Source of the DNA: Novosphingobium rosa NBRC 15208
GTDB taxonomy: Bacteria; Pseudomonadota; Alphaproteobacteria; Sphingomonadales; Sphingomonadaceae
DNA: 64,000 nt
NCBI RefSeq assembly: GCF_001598555.1
Contig: NZ_BCZE01000026.1
Location: 46,028 to 110,027, forward strand
Reading direction: 5' to 3'
The notes beneath the pieces are model-generated. The model saw only the letters and a list, made by a program, of their open reading frames with translations, was not told the origin of the DNA and ran no database searches. Each line of letters begins with the position of its first letter. The first letter of the stretch is position 1. This document shows positions 7,878-15,334 of the stretch, piece by piece. Made by a program: the position numbers and the translations under genes.

Positions 7878-8663
7878 ATGCAGACCACCGGATATGCAGC
7901 CCAAAGCGCTGGCAGCAGGCTTGCCCCCTGGACCTTCGAGCGGCGCGCGCTGCGCGACAATGACGTGGCGATCGAGATCCTCTATTGCGGTGTCTGCCAC
8001 TCCGATCTTCATCAAACGCGCGACGATTGGGGGCGTAGCCGCTTTCCGAACGCTGGCATCACGGTCTACTCGCCGCTGAAGCAGTGGAAGGTCGGCCCGG
8101 GAAGCCGCGTCGGCGTCATTGGCATTGGCGGGCTTGGCCATCTTGCCGTGCGACTCGCGGCAGGGCTCGGTGCTGCGGTCACCGTCATCACTCGGAGTAC
8201 GGACAAAGCGGGGGAGGCCAAAGCGCTGGGCGCCGAACAGATGCTGATCTCGACCGATGACGCTGCCATGGCCGGGGCGGCTTCATCCTTCGACATGATC
8301 ATCGATACGATACCGGTCCGACATGACATTGCCCCCTATCTCCATCTGCTCGACGTGGAGGGCGTGCTGGTCATCGTCGGCCTGATCGGAGATCTCCCGG
8401 CGATCAGCACAGTGCCGTTGATTTTGGGGCGCCGCCGGATCACGGGCTCGCCATCCGGCGGCATTCCCGAGACGCAGGCACTCCTCGATTTCTGTGCAGG
8501 GCGAGGCATTCTCCCGAACACCGAGACCATCGGCATCGAGGATATCCATAAGGCCTTCGCGCGGATGGAGCGCGGCGACGTGCGCTATCGTTTCGTGATC
8601 GACATGGCCTCGATGCCGGCGACCTGCGTCCAGAATGAGGGGGCGTCCGGCGCCATCGGGTAA
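7878..8663 (+). pseudogene. zinc alcohol dehydrogenase (YahK/AdhC-like) with an in-frame internal deletion
   Basis: The gene has an intact frame of 261 residues, but family members have about 350. The N-terminus matches the MDR/zinc ADH family up to CGVCHSDLHQTRDDWG. It then jumps directly to NAGITVYSPLKQWKVGPG, a motif normally some 85-90 residues further on. The missing part includes the GHE zinc ligand and the four-Cys structural zinc lobe. The Rossmann domain (GVIGIGGLGHLAVRLAAGLG) and C-terminus are complete. The junction lies near 8046-8056. Without the second zinc ligand and zinc lobe the protein should not work as an alcohol dehydrogenase. Start ATG 7878 follows AAGGAAACAGCC. Confidence 0.8.
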
Positions 8664-8729
8664 CCTGCCCGGAGCGCGAGGCGAGGAAGCGGCAGGGCCA
8701 CGCGGGCATTCTGGTGAAGCGCAACGGCC

Positions 8730-8780
8730 TTGACATAAATGTTGATTCAGTCAACACTATCAATGTTGACTGAATCAACA
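8730..8780 (+). promoter_or_regulatory. promoter with two mirror-image MarR operators
   Basis: TGTTGATTCAGTCAACA (8740-8756) and TGTTGACTGAATCAACA (8764-8780) are exact reverse complements of each other, and each is itself nearly palindromic (TGTTGA...TCAACA). Their centres are 24 bases apart. A TTGACA -35-like hexamer (8730-8735) lies just upstream of the first. The sites overlap the expected promoter of the MarR-GNAT gene, pointing to tight autoregulation by paired dimers. Confidence 0.6.
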
Positions 8781-8792
8781 AAGGAATGGGCC

Positions 8793-9707
8793 ATGACAGA
8801 CTCCGATGTCGCGACACTGCGCGCTTTCAACCGCGCTTACACGCTTGAGCTCGGCCTGCTGGACACGCATCTCGACGGCAGCCCGTTCACCCTGAGCGAG
8901 GCACGGGTGCTCTATGAACTAGCCCATCGGGAGAGCCCCACAGCGGCCGATATCGCCCGTGCGCTGCATCTCGACCGCGCCCAAATGAGCCGGACGCTCA
9001 AGCGTTTCGCCGCCCGTGGCCTGACCGAAGCACGCGACAACCCTGCCCATGGGCGCCAGCAGCTTCTCTCCCTTACGGCGGAAGGCCGCTCCGTTTTTGC
9101 CGGGCTGAATGCCTCCACGCAGCAGCGGATCGCAATGATGCTCGAAGATCTGGGGCCGATCCGCCGTCAAAAGCTGATCGATGCTGCGCGGGCCATCACC
9201 GAGGTCTTCCATCCCGAGCCATCCGGCGCGGTGATCTTGCGCGGCATGCAGTCCGGCGACCTCGGGATGATCGTTCACCGCCAGATGCTGCTCTATGGCG
9301 CCGAATTCGGTTATGATGATAGCTACGAGACGCTGATCGCCCGCATACTCGCGGAATTTCTGGAAGCATTCGATCCGCAGCGCGATGACGCCTGGATCGC
9401 AGATCTCAACGGACGTATCGCCGGATCTGTGTTCTTGACCGCTGACGATCAGCCCGACACCGCTCGTCTTCGCCTGCTTTACGTCGAGCCGGAGGCGCGG
9501 GGAACCGGCCTTGGGAGGCGGCTCGTCGAAACCTGTGTCGGGAAGGCGCGCGCGCTCGGTTATCGTAGGATCGTTTTGTGGACCGATGGCCAGCTCAAAG
9601 CGGCACGCAAGCTCTATGAACGCGCGGGATTTACGCGGCTCGAAGCCAAGCCGGCCAGGTACTTCGGGCAGGAGATCGTAAGCGAGACTTGGGCGATGGA
9701 CATATAG
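8793..9707 (+). CDS. MarR-family regulator fused to GNAT N-acetyltransferase
   Basis: A 304-residue fusion. Residues 1-140 are a MarR winged helix (FTLSEARVLYELAHRES, then ALHLDRAQMSRTLKRFAARG, wing RQQLLSLTAEG). Residues about 150-304 are a GNAT acetyltransferase, with the acetyl-CoA pyrophosphate loop in VEPEARGTGLGRRLVETC and the C-terminal ERAGFTRLEAKPARYFG. The fusion is a known bacterial arrangement in which one polypeptide may sense a metabolite and acetylate it. The start ATG 8793 is just after the second operator with GGAATGGGCC upstream; earlier in-frame starts would overlap both operators. It is monocistronic, with an IS remnant following. Confidence 0.85.
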   Translation: MTDSDVATLRAFNRAYTLELGLLDTHLDGSPFTLSEARVLYELAHRESPTAADIARALHLDRAQMSRTLKRFAARGLTEARDNPAHGRQQLLSLTAEGRSVFAGLNASTQQRIAMMLEDLGPIRRQKLIDAARAITEVFHPEPSGAVILRGMQSGDLGMIVHRQMLLYGAEFGYDDSYETLIARILAEFLEAFDPQRDDAWIADLNGRIAGSVFLTADDQPDTARLRLLYVEPEARGTGLGRRLVETCVGKARALGYRRIVLWTDGQLKAARKLYERAGFTRLEAKPARYFGQEIVSETWAMDI

Positions 9708-9850
9708 ATTTCATCACGTCCCCATGACCTCCAAAGCCTGGAAAGGCGCCTCCAGGTCAACCATTACGCCGATTGAACCCGCGCACTTCCCTTGGAGCCA
9801 ACTGATTGGCAGGCGGCGATGTGACTCAGAGTTCCGCAAAGAAACTGGGC

Positions 9851-10281
9851 ATGAGCGACCTGTATTGGCTGACGGACGAGCAGATGGCACGCCTGTCACC
9901 GTATTTTCCCAAGAGCCGCAGCCAGTCTCGGGTCGATGACCGACAGGTTCTGAGTGGGATCATCCTTGTCAATCGGAACGGGCTGCGCTGGCGGGATACG
10001 CCGAGGGAATACGGTCCGCACAAGACATTATATAACCGCTGGAAACGGTGGCGTGAGATGGGCGTGTTCACCCGGATGATGGAAGGCCTGTCTGCCCAGA
10101 AGGCGGAGTCGGTCGATGCGACCTATCTCAAAATGCACCGCACGGCTTCCAGCCTTGGGGTGAAAAAAGGGATCTCGGGCGCCTGAAGGACTGGCGCCGC
10201 GTGGCAACGCGGTATGATCGCTGCCCCACAGTCTTCTTTTCCGCCCTGGCGCTCGCCCCGACCGTGCTCTTCTGGCTTTGA
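9851..10281 (+). mobile_element. IS5-family (IS427-like) insertion sequence remnant, internally deleted
   Basis: From ATG 9851 the frame encodes the N-terminal third of an IS5-family transposase (MSDLYWLTDEQMARL, VNRNGLRWRDTPREYGPHK, YNRWKRW, TYLKMHRTASSLGVKKG). It stops at 10186. From about 10183 another frame encodes the usual transposase C-terminus, RLKDWRRVATRYDRCPTVFF, ending FWL-stop near 10279, followed by GATCAACGAGT of the right terminal repeat. The central DDE-containing part (about 130 residues in relatives) is gone, so the element cannot move by itself. No left terminal repeat was recognised. Confidence 0.85.
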
Positions 10282-10349
10282 TCAACGAGTACTGCAACAA
10301 CAGCATAGCCTGCGCCGGTTCGTCGCCATCAGTGCAACGAACCGGCCAG

Positions 10350-10970
10350 TCAGGCGGGGCGCTCGACCCAGACGGGGCGCTCCATCTGCAGCAGATCGTT
10401 GCAGCGCGTGTACCAGCCGCCGCCATGCATGCGGGCGATAAGCCGCATGGCCAGCGTATCGACATGCAGCTTCTGCGCATCGACGAAGCGGTCTTGGATG
10501 TGGAAGCGCAGCACCTCGCCCAGCGCGATGGTGGCATGGCCTGCCTCGATATGGGTGTAGAGGCGGCACTCCATGCTGACCGGCGCCGAGGCGATGCGCG
10601 GCGCTGCCACCAGGCTGGAGGGAGCGATCTGCAGTCCTGCCAGCGCGATTTCGTCCTCGCCGGGGGGCGCATCGATGCAGGTCAGATTCATGGCGGCGGC
10701 ATCGTCCTCGCTCACCAGATTGACGACGAATTCGCCCGTGGCGAGGATGTTGGCGGCGCTGTCCTTATGCGTGCCGTCCGGGCGGCGCATCATGCCGATG
10801 GACACCAGCGGCGGCTCGGCCCCCATCATGCCGAAGAAGCTGTAGGGCGCGGCATTGCGCGCGCCCTCCCGCGACTGGCTGGTGATCCAGGCGATGGGCC
10901 GCGGCGTGATCGAGGCCGCCATCAGCTTGTAGCGGTCGGCCGTGGCGATCTGCGAGAAGTCGAACTCCAT
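10350..10970 (-). CDS. flavin reductase-like FMN-binding protein
   Basis: A 206-residue split-barrel flavoprotein of the flavin-reductase-like domain family: ITPRPIAWITSQSREGARN, APYSFFGMMGAEPPLVSIGM and KDSAANILATGEFVVNL are the typical blocks. This longer subgroup (about 200 residues) is distinct from the 160-residue HpaC/StyB type also present in this window. It overlaps the nitrilase stop codon by a TGATG arrangement, so the two are translationally coupled. Its role could be electron supply to an oxygenase or a flavin-dependent step acting on the nitrilase product. Confidence 0.75.
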   Translation of the reverse strand: MEFDFSQIATADRYKLMAASITPRPIAWITSQSREGARNAAPYSFFGMMGAEPPLVSIGMMRRPDGTHKDSAANILATGEFVVNLVSEDDAAAMNLTCIDAPPGEDEIALAGLQIAPSSLVAAPRIASAPVSMECRLYTHIEAGHATIALGEVLRFHIQDRFVDAQKLHVDTLAMRLIARMHGGGWYTRCNDLLQMERPVWVERPA

Positions 10971-11911
10971 CAGCCTGCCTCGCCGATGCGTGCCACGGGC
11001 TTTTTGGCCGAAACATCGACGCTGAGGCGAAACACGTCGGGCCGGGCATAGTGGCCCGCCACGTCGAAATCATACTTGCCACGGATCACCTCGGCTGGGT
11101 CGATCTGGGCATAGAGGATTGTCTCGCCGCTGTAATCGGGGCCGGCCAGCACCTTGCCCAGCGGATCGACGATCATCGAGCCGCCGCGCATCAGCACGGT
11201 TTCCGGGTCGTCCCCCAATGCGCAGTCATAATCGGCCGGATAGGCGCCGCGCGTGATGTGCTGGCACGAGGAGAGCACGAAGCAGCGCCCCTCCAGCGCG
11301 ACATGCTGCATCGTGCTGGCCCAGCCGTCGCGGTCGTCGGCGGTGGGAGCGCAATAGAGCGTAACGCCCTGATCGTACATCGCCATGCGCAGCATCGGCA
11401 TGTAGTTTTCCCAGCAGATGACCGCGCCGATCTTGCCCAGCGGCGTGTCGATCACCGGCATGGTCGAACCATCGCCAAAGCCCCAGATCAGGCGTTCCGC
11501 GCCCGTCGGCATCAGCTTGCGATGCTTGGCGATCAGGCCCTTCTCGCCATCGAAGAACAGCGCGGTGCAATAGACCGTGCCGCCGTCGCGCTCGATCACG
11601 CCGATCACCACGAAGGCGCCGGTGGCCGCCGTCGCCTCGGCGATGGTGGCGACTTCGGGGCCGTCGAGGCTGATCGCGCCTTCGTGATAGGCGCGGAAAT
11701 CTTCACGCCCCTGCGGTTTGCGCATGCCGACCGGCGTGCCGAAGGACGCGCCCTTGGGATAGCCGCCCAAAAAGGCTTCGGGGAAAACGATGATCCTGGC
11801 GCCCTGCCCGGCCGCCTTGGCGATCATTTCGGCGGCCTTGTCAGCCGAGGCCTGCGAGTCGGTGGGGACGGAAGCGGCTTGCACAACTGCGGCGGTGAAA
11901 GGTTGCGTCAT
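10970..11911 (-). CDS. nitrilase (carbon-nitrogen hydrolase family)
   Basis: A 313-residue branch-1 nitrilase with the full catalytic set: Glu45 in IVFPEAFLGGYPKG, Lys132 in KHRKLMPTGAERLIWG and Cys166 in GAVICWENYMP. True nitrilases hydrolyse R-CN to carboxylate and ammonia; CWEN and the YPKG loop match aromatic/aliphatic nitrilases rather than amidases. The start at ATG 11911 has GAGGA 7 bases upstream. It is divergent from the ring-cleavage dioxygenase and coupled to a flavin-reductase-like gene. In an indole-degrading context indole-3-acetonitrile or another arylacetonitrile is a natural candidate, but this is inference. Confidence 0.88.
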   Translation of the reverse strand: MTQPFTAAVVQAASVPTDSQASADKAAEMIAKAAGQGARIIVFPEAFLGGYPKGASFGTPVGMRKPQGREDFRAYHEGAISLDGPEVATIAEATAATGAFVVIGVIERDGGTVYCTALFFDGEKGLIAKHRKLMPTGAERLIWGFGDGSTMPVIDTPLGKIGAVICWENYMPMLRMAMYDQGVTLYCAPTADDRDGWASTMQHVALEGRCFVLSSCQHITRGAYPADYDCALGDDPETVLMRGGSMIVDPLGKVLAGPDYSGETILYAQIDPAEVIRGKYDFDVAGHYARPDVFRLSVDVSAKKPVARIGEAG

Positions 11912-11961
11912 GATTTTCCTCAACTTTCCGGGACAGGCCGGGGAATGATGACAGGCAATTT

Positions 11962-12000
11962 ACTTGCATTTGACACTTTCGCCAAGTTATTTTAAGCCTA
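11962..12000 (+). promoter_or_regulatory. promoter of the cupin dioxygenase with MarR half-operator
   Basis: ACTTGCATTTG (11962-11972) matches one arm and centre of the palindrome found at 24106 and 24649. It overlaps a TTGACA -35 (11970-11975). After 17 bases comes TAAGCC (11993-11998) inside TTTTAAGCCTA (11990-12000). The same TTG-N3, 17-base spacer and TTTTAAGCCTA core precede the 24.07-kb hydroxylase gene, so both genes probably share control. Confidence 0.5.
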
Positions 12001-12036
12001 TAACATCTTCAGCGTTCCACCCATCCGGAGACCGCC

Positions 12037-13161
12037 ATGGCCAACACCTACGACCAGTATCGCGAAGAGATGATCGGCCGCGCCAATGTGACCGACACGC
12101 CCGAACTGATCGCCTATTACCGGCGGCTCGAAACGCTGGGCACCGGCGCGCTGTGGACCGTGGCCAACAAGATCGAGCCGTGGGAACCGGCCTCCACCTC
12201 GGTGCCCTATCTATGGCGCTACAAGGATCTGCGCGAGGATGTGCTGCGCTCGCTCGAGCTGGTGACGCCCGAACAGGCCGGGCGCCGCGTGGTCTATCTG
12301 GAAAATCCGGGCCGCAAGGATGTGGTGGCCGCCGTGGGCTGGCTCTATTCCGGGCTGCAGACCATGGCGCCAGGCGAATGCGCCTCCAGCCACCGCCATT
12401 CGGCCTCGGCGCTGCGTTTCATCATGGAGGGCAGCGGGGCCTTCACCAATGTCGACGGGCACAAGATGACGCTGGGGCGCAATGATTTCGTGCTGACCCC
12501 CAACGGCACCTGGCACGAGCATGGCGTGGCCGAGGACGGCACCAACTGCATCTGGCAGGACGGGCTCGACATTCCGCTGATGAATGCGCTCGACGCCAAT
12601 TTCTATGAGGTTCACCCCGATCTGCAGCAGGTCGTCTCCTTCCCGGTGAATGACTCGCTGGGCATGTGGGCGGGCACCGCGCTGCGCCCCGCCGGAGAGA
12701 TGTGGCGCAAGCCCTATTCGCCGCTGCTGAAGTATGAATGGGGCCCCACCTATGAGTCGCTGCTGCGCTATGCCGCCGTCAGCGAAGGCTCGCCCTATGA
12801 CGGGCTGCTGATGGAATATGTCAACCCGCATACGGGCGGGCCGGTGATGCCGACGCTGGGCGCATCCATGCAATTGCTGCGCGCAGGGTTTCACACCAAG
12901 GCGCATCGCCACACCGGCAGCTTCGTCTATCAATGCGCCAAGGGCCATGGCTATTCCATCATCAACGGCCAGCGCTTCGACTGGCAGGAACGCGACATTT
13001 TCGTGGTCCCCAGTTGGGCCTGGCACGAGCATGTCAACCTGTCGGACAGCGAAGACGCCTGCCTCTTCACCTTCAACGATCTGCCCGTGATGCGCTCACT
13101 TGGGCTCTGGCGTGAAGAGGCCTTCGGCGATTGCGGCGGCCATCAACCCATTCTTGCCTGA
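12037..13161 (+). CDS. gentisate 1,2-dioxygenase-family bicupin ring-cleavage dioxygenase
   Basis: A 374-residue iron(II) bicupin dioxygenase. The first cupin carries ASSHRHSASALRF and TPNGTWHEHG, the second KAHRHTGSFVYQ and VPSWAWHEHVN. The order and length match gentisate 1,2-dioxygenase, and the same family includes salicylate, 5-nitrosalicylate and 1-hydroxy-2-naphthoate dioxygenases. It opens the ring between the carboxyl-bearing carbon and the adjacent hydroxylated carbon to give maleylpyruvate-type products. A fumarylacetoacetate-hydrolase-family gene follows 34 bases later in the same operon. In this cluster 5-hydroxyanthranilate is an alternative substrate to gentisate. Family is certain; exact substrate is not. 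Confidence 0.85.
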   Translation: MANTYDQYREEMIGRANVTDTPELIAYYRRLETLGTGALWTVANKIEPWEPASTSVPYLWRYKDLREDVLRSLELVTPEQAGRRVVYLENPGRKDVVAAVGWLYSGLQTMAPGECASSHRHSASALRFIMEGSGAFTNVDGHKMTLGRNDFVLTPNGTWHEHGVAEDGTNCIWQDGLDIPLMNALDANFYEVHPDLQQVVSFPVNDSLGMWAGTALRPAGEMWRKPYSPLLKYEWGPTYESLLRYAAVSEGSPYDGLLMEYVNPHTGGPVMPTLGASMQLLRAGFHTKAHRHTGSFVYQCAKGHGYSIINGQRFDWQERDIFVVPSWAWHEHVNLSDSEDACLFTFNDLPVMRSLGLWREEAFGDCGGHQPILA

Positions 13162-13195
13162 TCCTTTTCAACCCTTTCACTTCGGGGGATTTTCC

Positions 13196-14110
13196 ATGCG
13201 TCTTGTCACTTACCGTTCCCATGTCGAGGCGCCGGCGCGTCTTGGCGCGCTGGTCGACACTCTGGTCGTCGATCTGGCGGATTTCGGCGCCAGCCGTAAC
13301 GTGCCGCTGCCCTCCACCATGCTGGAGTTTATCGATCTGGGGCCGCAAGCAGTTGCCGCGACAGCCGCACTGCTCGATGCCGCCAAGGGCATCTTCCCGC
13401 TGGGCACCGCTTTCCCGGCGGCCAATGTCAAGCTGCTGGCGCCCATCCCGCGCCCGCGCAAGAACATCTTCGGCATTGGCCTGAACTACACCGAGCATGT
13501 CGCGGAAAGCGCCAAGTCGCTCGACACCTCGGCGGAGCTGCCGCGCCAGCCGGTGATCTTCTCCAAGCCGCCGACCTCGGTGATCGGCCCGGACGATGCC
13601 ATCGTGCATAACGCCAAAATCACGCAGCAACTCGACTGGGAAGTCGAACTCGCCGCGATCATCGGCACCCGCGCCAAGGGCGTGGCGCGCGAGGATGCGC
13701 TGAACTATGTCTTCGGCTACACCGTCTGCATCGACATGAGCGCGCGTGATTGCCGCCGCGCGGGCCAGTGGATCTACTCCAAGGGCCAGGACACCTTCGC
13801 GCCCATGGGCCCCTGCATCGTCACCGCCGACGAGATCCCCGATCCCCAGACGCTCGACCTGTGGTTGACCGTCAATGGCGTGGAAAAGCAGCGCAGCAAC
13901 ACCGCCTATATGCTCTTCAAGGTCGACGAGCTGGTCGCCGACATCAGCCAGGGCATCACGCTTGAGCCCGGCGACATCATCGCCACCGGCACCCCCGCGG
14001 GCGTGGGCGCCGGTATGGACCCGCAGGAATGGGTGTGGCCCGGCGATGTGATCGTCGCCCATGTCGAAAAGCTTGGCACGCTGCGCCACAATGTGGTGGC
14101 CGCGGCCTGA
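13196..14110 (+). CDS. fumarylacetoacetate hydrolase-family protein (fumarylpyruvate hydrolase-like)
   Basis: A 304-residue FAH-family enzyme. The catalytic-domain start IFGIGLNYTEHVAES lies near residue 92, PVIFSKPPTSVIGPDD follows, the metal ligands sit in WEVELAAIIG, and there is a GDIIATGTPAGVGAG turn. These enzymes hydrolyse C-C bonds in acylpyruvates; beside a gentisate-type dioxygenase the expected reaction is fumarylpyruvate (or maleylpyruvate) to fumarate and pyruvate. No separate maleylpyruvate isomerase was seen, so it may take maleylpyruvate directly or the isomerase is elsewhere. ATG 13196 is the start; the gene ends in a strong terminator. Confidence 0.85.
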   Translation: MRLVTYRSHVEAPARLGALVDTLVVDLADFGASRNVPLPSTMLEFIDLGPQAVAATAALLDAAKGIFPLGTAFPAANVKLLAPIPRPRKNIFGIGLNYTEHVAESAKSLDTSAELPRQPVIFSKPPTSVIGPDDAIVHNAKITQQLDWEVELAAIIGTRAKGVAREDALNYVFGYTVCIDMSARDCRRAGQWIYSKGQDTFAPMGPCIVTADEIPDPQTLDLWLTVNGVEKQRSNTAYMLFKVDELVADISQGITLEPGDIIATGTPAGVGAGMDPQEWVWPGDVIVAHVEKLGTLRHNVVAAA

Positions 14111-14141
14111 AGACCTCTCGCAAGAGAGCCCTACCGCCTCA

Positions 14142-14170
14142 AAGGGGCCCCTCACGGGGCCCCTTCTTTT
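14142..14170 (+). terminator. rho-independent terminator after the dioxygenase operon
   Basis: AAGGGGCCCC and GGGGCCCCTT form a perfect 10-bp stem with a TCAC loop, followed by CTTTT. It lies 32 bases after the FAH-family stop codon. Confidence 0.85.
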
Positions 14171-14204
14171 ATGCCCTGTCGATCCGGGGCGGGGGAAACG
14201 CGAA

Positions 14205-14234
14205 CAGCCTCCCCAACACAGGCTGGGGAGGCTG
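14205..14234 (-). terminator. hairpin after the SphA porin gene
   Basis: CAGCCTCCCCA and TGGGGAGGCTG make a perfect 11-bp stem with an 8-base loop, 25 bases beyond the porin stop on the reverse strand. There is no long T run, so termination is probable but not certain. Confidence 0.55.
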
Positions 14235-14258
14235 CTGTAACGGGCGCGCAGTTTCGCG

Positions 14259-15221
14259 TTATTTCGTCAGCGGGATAATCGCCTTGAGCCAGAATTTATC
14301 GCCCGCCGGGCGGTACTCGGCATGGAATTCATGCTGCCAGGTGCCAATCAGTTGCACCTTGCCAAGGCGATAGGCCACCGAAGGGCCAGCCGCGAAGACC
14401 TCGCCCTTGAAGCCGCGCAGGGCATCGATCGTCGCCTGCGCCGCCGCATTGTCGACCTTGTCCCTGGTCGTCTGCGCGTAATAATAGCCAGCAACGCCCA
14501 GCTTCCATGTGCCGATCTGCTGACCGGCGGCATAGTCGATATGAAACTCATTGCCCGAACGGTAAGCGGCGCCGGTTGGATTGAACGGCGTCACCATGGC
14601 ATTATTGTTGGTGAAGTTTACATCATACATCAGCTTGGCATCGAGCGAAAAACCCTGCTTGCCATAATAGGCGACCGCCGCGACGGGCTCGATGCTCCAG
14701 TAATTGCGCCCGATGTTCGAGAGTTTGGTGGGCTTGTAGCTGCCGGTGGGCATGGTGATGTCCAGCCCCGTCGTCACATGCACCCCATTGCGGAAATGCC
14801 AGCCCAGCATCACCGGATCGAGGATCACATCGCCCGCCCCGGTGGTCTCGTCCGCCATGCCCGCAGCGCCGACACGCAAATTCACGAAAGGCACGATGGC
14901 CTGCATGCCCCAGCTGGCGCCCAGCACCTGTTGCCCGGTCACATGGACGAGACGCACAATGGCCGCGTCGGCGCGGGCATGAAAGGCGGGCAGCAGCCCT
15001 GCCTGCCCCTGCCCATCGTTGAAGCGGTCCGCGCTGTAATGTTCGTAATAGCCCAGCAGATAGGTGCCAGGCGGCGGCAGCGCAGCACCGGTGTAGCCTT
15101 CCGCGCCATTGGGATAGACACCCCCGCCCACCTCGCCCGCCGATACCGGCTGCGCGCTGGCCACGCCAAGCAGCACCGCCGCGCCGAACAGCTGCTGGAT
15201 CACTCTGTCCTTCTTCCTCAT
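14259..15221 (-). CDS. SphA-family outer-membrane porin for aromatic compounds
   Basis: A 320-residue beta-barrel protein of the SphA/MetA-pathway phenol-degradation group. It starts MRKKDRVIQQLFG with a signal peptide to about residue 27 (Ala-rich, cleavage after SAG or QPVSA). It then shows the family opening GVYPNGAEGYTGAALPPPG, the repeated amphipathic strands and the terminal LIGTWQHEFHAEYR...LKAII pattern. Members are thought to carry hydrophobic aromatics across the outer membrane. It is the last gene of the monooxygenase operon running from 19555. ATG 15221 is preferred over 15227 because AGGGGGA sits at the right distance. Confidence 0.8.
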   Translation of the reverse strand: MRKKDRVIQQLFGAAVLLGVASAQPVSAGEVGGGVYPNGAEGYTGAALPPPGTYLLGYYEHYSADRFNDGQGQAGLLPAFHARADAAIVRLVHVTGQQVLGASWGMQAIVPFVNLRVGAAGMADETTGAGDVILDPVMLGWHFRNGVHVTTGLDITMPTGSYKPTKLSNIGRNYWSIEPVAAVAYYGKQGFSLDAKLMYDVNFTNNNAMVTPFNPTGAAYRSGNEFHIDYAAGQQIGTWKLGVAGYYYAQTTRDKVDNAAAQATIDALRGFKGEVFAAGPSVAYRLGKVQLIGTWQHEFHAEYRPAGDKFWLKAIIPLTK

Positions 15222-15334
15222 GCTCATTCCCCCTTCGCTGTTATCGAGACACGCCCGGTGCCTTGCGGAAGGGCGCATGGCTCCCCCGCCCGCATGCCGG
15301 ACGTCTGGATGATGTTGGCTGCGGCCCCGGCCCA

